From Synura sp. LO234KE (taxonomy: Eukaryota > Sar > Synurophyceae > Synurales > Mallomonadaceae), in NCBI GenBank assembly GCA_015143735.1, contig VKHC01000694.1, positions 1-10,117 of the forward strand: a DNA stretch of 10,117 nt. Reading direction: 5' to 3'. Below the pieces are notes generated by a model that was given only the letters and a program-made list of their open reading frames with translations, was not told the DNA's origin and made no database searches. A program made the translations under genes and the position numbers. This document shows, one piece after another, positions 7,966 to 10,117 of the stretch (position 1 is the stretch's first letter; every line of letters begins with the position of its first letter).

Positions 7966-8290
7966 CGTCATCATACGTTTTTTTCTAAAACTTAGCTTAG
8001 ATTACATGAAATGAAATAGTTGATAATGCAAACTAAGCAGGTTACAGTAAAGGTGTAGAGGCAGGGTGGACATAATGACTGACTGATCAGCTCTGTTCCC
8101 ACCATATCATGGGAAACAAACTCTTCCGCTGGTGGAGGTCGTTGAAAGGCTTACTGGTAGCAAAGCTGTCAAATAAGTTCGTCGCCATGACGCAGCTCGT
8201 TCCCTCCTCCGTGGTAGTTCCGGCTAGCTCCACGGCTCCCGGATGTCATTTATCTCCCTCCTCCTCTTCAATGCGTGGGGGTCCGTGACA
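7966..8290. other. Spacer between elements A and B
   Basis: No frame of interest on either strand. A run of seven T at 7978-7984 reads as A7 on the - strand, about 360 bp past the last codon of element A. It could be the remains of that element's 3' tail, in which case the boundary with element B is near 7980. The run is too short to be decisive. The interspersed repeat seen after elements B and C is not recognisable here. Confidence 0.3.
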
Positions 8291-8340
8291 ACTTCTGCAT
8301 TCTGCGCTGGGGCACCATCAAGACTCTCCTTTGCAGAAGT
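8291..8340 (-). other. Stem-loop at the end of the element A coding region
   Basis: ACTTCTGCA (8291-8299) and TGCAGAAGT (8332-8340) form a perfect 9-bp inverted repeat with a 32-nt loop. On the - strand the stem begins within the TGA (8340-8342) that would end the element A protein after its acidic tail, so the hairpin would sit at the start of the 3' untranslated region. Some LINE reverse transcriptases recognise a 3' stem-loop; any such role is inference. Confidence 0.35.
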
Positions 8341-9010
8341 CAACTAGGTTCATAGTCGGAGTCAGTATCCTCACCGTCGTAGGCACATTTCTATTGCGTG
8401 CGTAAGGAGGGCGGCCGGGCAGTGAGGTTGGAAGGAAGGAAGTGCCGTCCACGGGGGAGGTGTGAATGAACCAGCGACGATTGGATTTCTGCAAATCGTA
8501 ACAGGAGCGCAGACGGCTCAGTCGAAACCAGCACTATGGCAGAAAAGATGTGGTAATCGTGATCTGATCTCTTGCCAAGCTCAGCAAGTGCGTCAGCTTG
8601 GTTGTTCTCTCGGGTGCCATGTGACTTGACCTTCCGAAAGAGCAAGAGTTGCCCTTGGCGGCGAGCTTCTCGAAGACTGTTCAGACACCAGCGGATGAGG
8701 TCCTGATTCCAGGACGACTTTATGGGCGGATCCGTGAGATTGATTGCGTAGAGGGCGCAGGTGCTATTAAAGAAAATTTTGCAGCAGCGTAAACCAGTCC
8801 AGGTGAGGGCCTCTGGCGGTGAGCTCACCTGTGTTATTGCTGTTTCCTTTGCTCCTTGGTAATCGAGGTCCGACGATGCGCAATACACTCGGTCATATCG
8901 CTCGTGGACAGTGAAATCGCGTATACTATCCAGCGCAAGGATGAGCTCCCAGCTTGATTGTAGGACCCATCCGTGTAGAGGCTAAAGACATTTGTGCTAC
9001 TGGCAACGAG
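8340..9010 (-). pseudogene. Element A: RNase H domain of a non-LTR retrotransposon, split over three frames
   Basis: Three catalytic sites can be found in order. F-S-L-Y-T-D-G-S-Y (Asp 8969-8971) is the first strand. S-N-N-T-G-E-L-T-A (Glu 8824-8826) is the helix, in a second frame. The rest is in a third frame, an open frame at 8391-8888 with E-A-L-T-W, I-F-F-N-S-T-C-A-L-Y-A-I-N and K-V-K-S-H-G (His 8619-8621). E-N-N-Q-A-D-A-L-A-E-L-G closes the domain (Asp 8592-8594). The second catalytic Asp is expected where Asn is encoded (8766-8768), a change that should abolish activity. Only one base separates E-L-T-A from E-A-L-T-W, suggesting about a 5-nt deletion. After the domain the frame meets TAG (8391-8393), then an acidic tail (D-G-E-D-T-D-S-D-Y-E-P-S), then TGA (8340-8342). 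RNase H identity is firm; the domain is dead as read with the standard code. Confidence 0.75.
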
Positions 9011-9960
9011 TAGGTCCTGTGTATGTCGTCACCTTTTGGGAACCGTAGGGATTCAACTAGGATGGCGCGTCTTCGTCCGAGAAGCCTTGAAGGCCCTCGG
9101 TTGAGAAGTTGCGAGTCGGCCAGTTCATATTCTAAGTACTCGCCCAGTGAGTGTTTTCGACATGGACGATGTTTCGCTTGGAAATTTGGGGAACATCATC
9201 CGCCCAAAGTCGTACAAATAGGTCGAGGGTATGGATGCGCTTGGGACAGATCCCTGCACGTAGTTGATTAAATTGACGCACTTATTGGAAACAAAGTGCG
9301 CCGGCACCTTTCACAGTGGGGTACCAAGTCGATGGTATAGAGTCGAGTCGCCTAACGACATTCTTTGCCTATCTTCTTCCTAATACTGCTTAAGGAAAGT
9401 TGTTGCAACTAGTGTTTTGTTCCCAGTAAAGGTAGAGCTTCATCTTCTTCTTGTGGTGATCTCTTCCAGAAGCCGTTCACGGGTGGCAGCGATGACAAAG
9501 GGTGTGGGAACTCTCGATATAGATGTGCTTATAAAAGTCCTCAGATACGAGGCATAGTTTGCGGTGCCCCAATAGCCGCCTGGCCTCAGAATCCACTACC
9601 AAGTGTTAGATGCAATTACTCCCAACAATTTTAGATGTCTAATTACCACTTGGATCGTCGCTTCAGGGATGCACTAAACTCACGCTCCTAGGCAGAACGT
9701 GTGGTCATTCAAGTGACATTGTGCGCCCCTGGACTTACGACTGTCCCTCCCCGCTAGTGCTTTCTTTCGACAGGATTCATCTGTTACTATCACGTGCAGG
9801 CACCAGCCACTTTTGTTTATAGGCAGACGGGATGTGTCGGTTCTGCCATATGATGAGCATGCGTTCATATGCCTCCGCGACCATCTATTGCATTTGGGTG
9901 GAAACCAAAAATTGTTTTTCAATTTTGTTATCTTACCCGCGTCCTATTCTACTTCTATCT
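9011..9960 (-). pseudogene. Element A: reverse transcriptase domain fragments of a non-LTR retrotransposon
   Basis: Reverse transcriptase copies the element RNA at a nicked target. The frame that later carries most of the RNase H shows RT landmarks in order. Upstream, M-V-A-E-A-Y-E-R-M-L-I-I-W-Q (9843-9884) leads to H-I-P-S-A-Y-K-Q-K-W-L-V-P (9798-9836), the usual finger segment I-P-x-x-W-K-x-x-x-x-x-P. L-R-A-G-I-C-P (9243-9263) stands for the L-R-Q-G-x-P block. V-R-L-W-A-D-D-V (Asp codons 9195-9200) is the catalytic box, and H-W-A-S-T, TAG, N-M-N-W (9120-9149) resembles the following W-A-x-x-x-x-M-x-W segment. Finger-to-catalytic spacing of about 205 codons is normal. Between 9780 and 9477 the frame has four TGA and four TAA/TAG codons and little to read. 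The N-terminus lies beyond the window edge. Confidence 0.5.
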
Positions 9961-10117
9961 CCTAGCCGATTGCCCCTCGCTGTATCATGTTGCTCGTTGG
10001 GGACTGGTAGAGTAGTCAACCTTTTCTTCAATCTCGTAATGGATCTAACACATGCACTTTAAGTGCAGGGACCAGGATCTTTCTGCTCGGTTATATGGTC
10101 GGCGCTGGCCAGTTGTT
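9961..10117. other. Right edge, probably continuing element A upstream
   Basis: No motif was recognised in either strand. By position this should be ORF2 sequence of element A upstream of the RT fingers, between endonuclease and RT, but frames on the - strand are broken by stops. The + strand frame at 9832-10062 is hydrophobic and looks like a shadow. Confidence 0.25.

Noticed and set aside
9023-9307. An 82-codon + strand frame and a 60-codon - strand frame around 9125-9307.
   Set aside because: The neighbouring - strand frame, despite TAA/TAG interruptions, holds the L-R-A-G-x-x-P and W-A-D-D reverse transcriptase blocks; these two frames hold no motif.

Overview
The window looks like nuclear DNA from a repeat-rich eukaryote, probably an alga or other protist; the lineage cannot be fixed from the sequence. 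There is no operon-like gene packing and no intact long gene. What can be recognised are broken pieces of mobile elements separated by AT-rich or purine-rich filler. All family calls come from reading motifs by eye.

Left edge (1-506, + strand): the C-terminal catalytic half of a eukaryotic tyrosine recombinase of the Crypton/DIRS/Ngaro kind, with the His-x-x-Arg, Gly-Arg-Trp and Tyr positions intact. It is followed by about 1.4 kb of AT-rich DNA without a recognisable gene. That stretch holds a nested inverted repeat (682-1031), a T12 tract and two copies of a 10-bp palindrome.

Middle and right (about 1880-10117): a row of decayed non-LTR (LINE-like) retrotransposon remnants, all apparently on the - strand. 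Element A (about 10117 to 8340) keeps reverse transcriptase finger and palm motifs, including a W-A-D-D box, and an RNase H domain spread over three frames. Element B (about 7965 to 6490) has a possible endonuclease end and a second, separate RNase H domain. Element C (about 5440 to 4366) has an RNase H end and a degenerate C-terminal domain. A possible element D lies near 2170-2682, where the strand is unresolved. A diverged repeat follows C (4366-4564) and D (1880-2171), and a shorter related piece follows B (6491-6531). On the - strand the two longer copies carry AATAAA near their far end, so the repeat is best explained as a shared retroelement 3' untranslated tail. An AT-rich island (5821-6261) holds an unidentified broken reading frame.

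The most unusual possibility is that several homology-supported frames are interrupted by TAA or TAG rather than TGA, and that two plausible protein tails end in TGA after an in-frame TAG or TAA. That pattern would fit a nuclear code where TAA/TAG mean glutamine (known in ciliates and some ulvophycean green algae). Ordinary pseudogene decay explains it nearly as well, because frameshifts and at least two in-domain TGA codons are also present.
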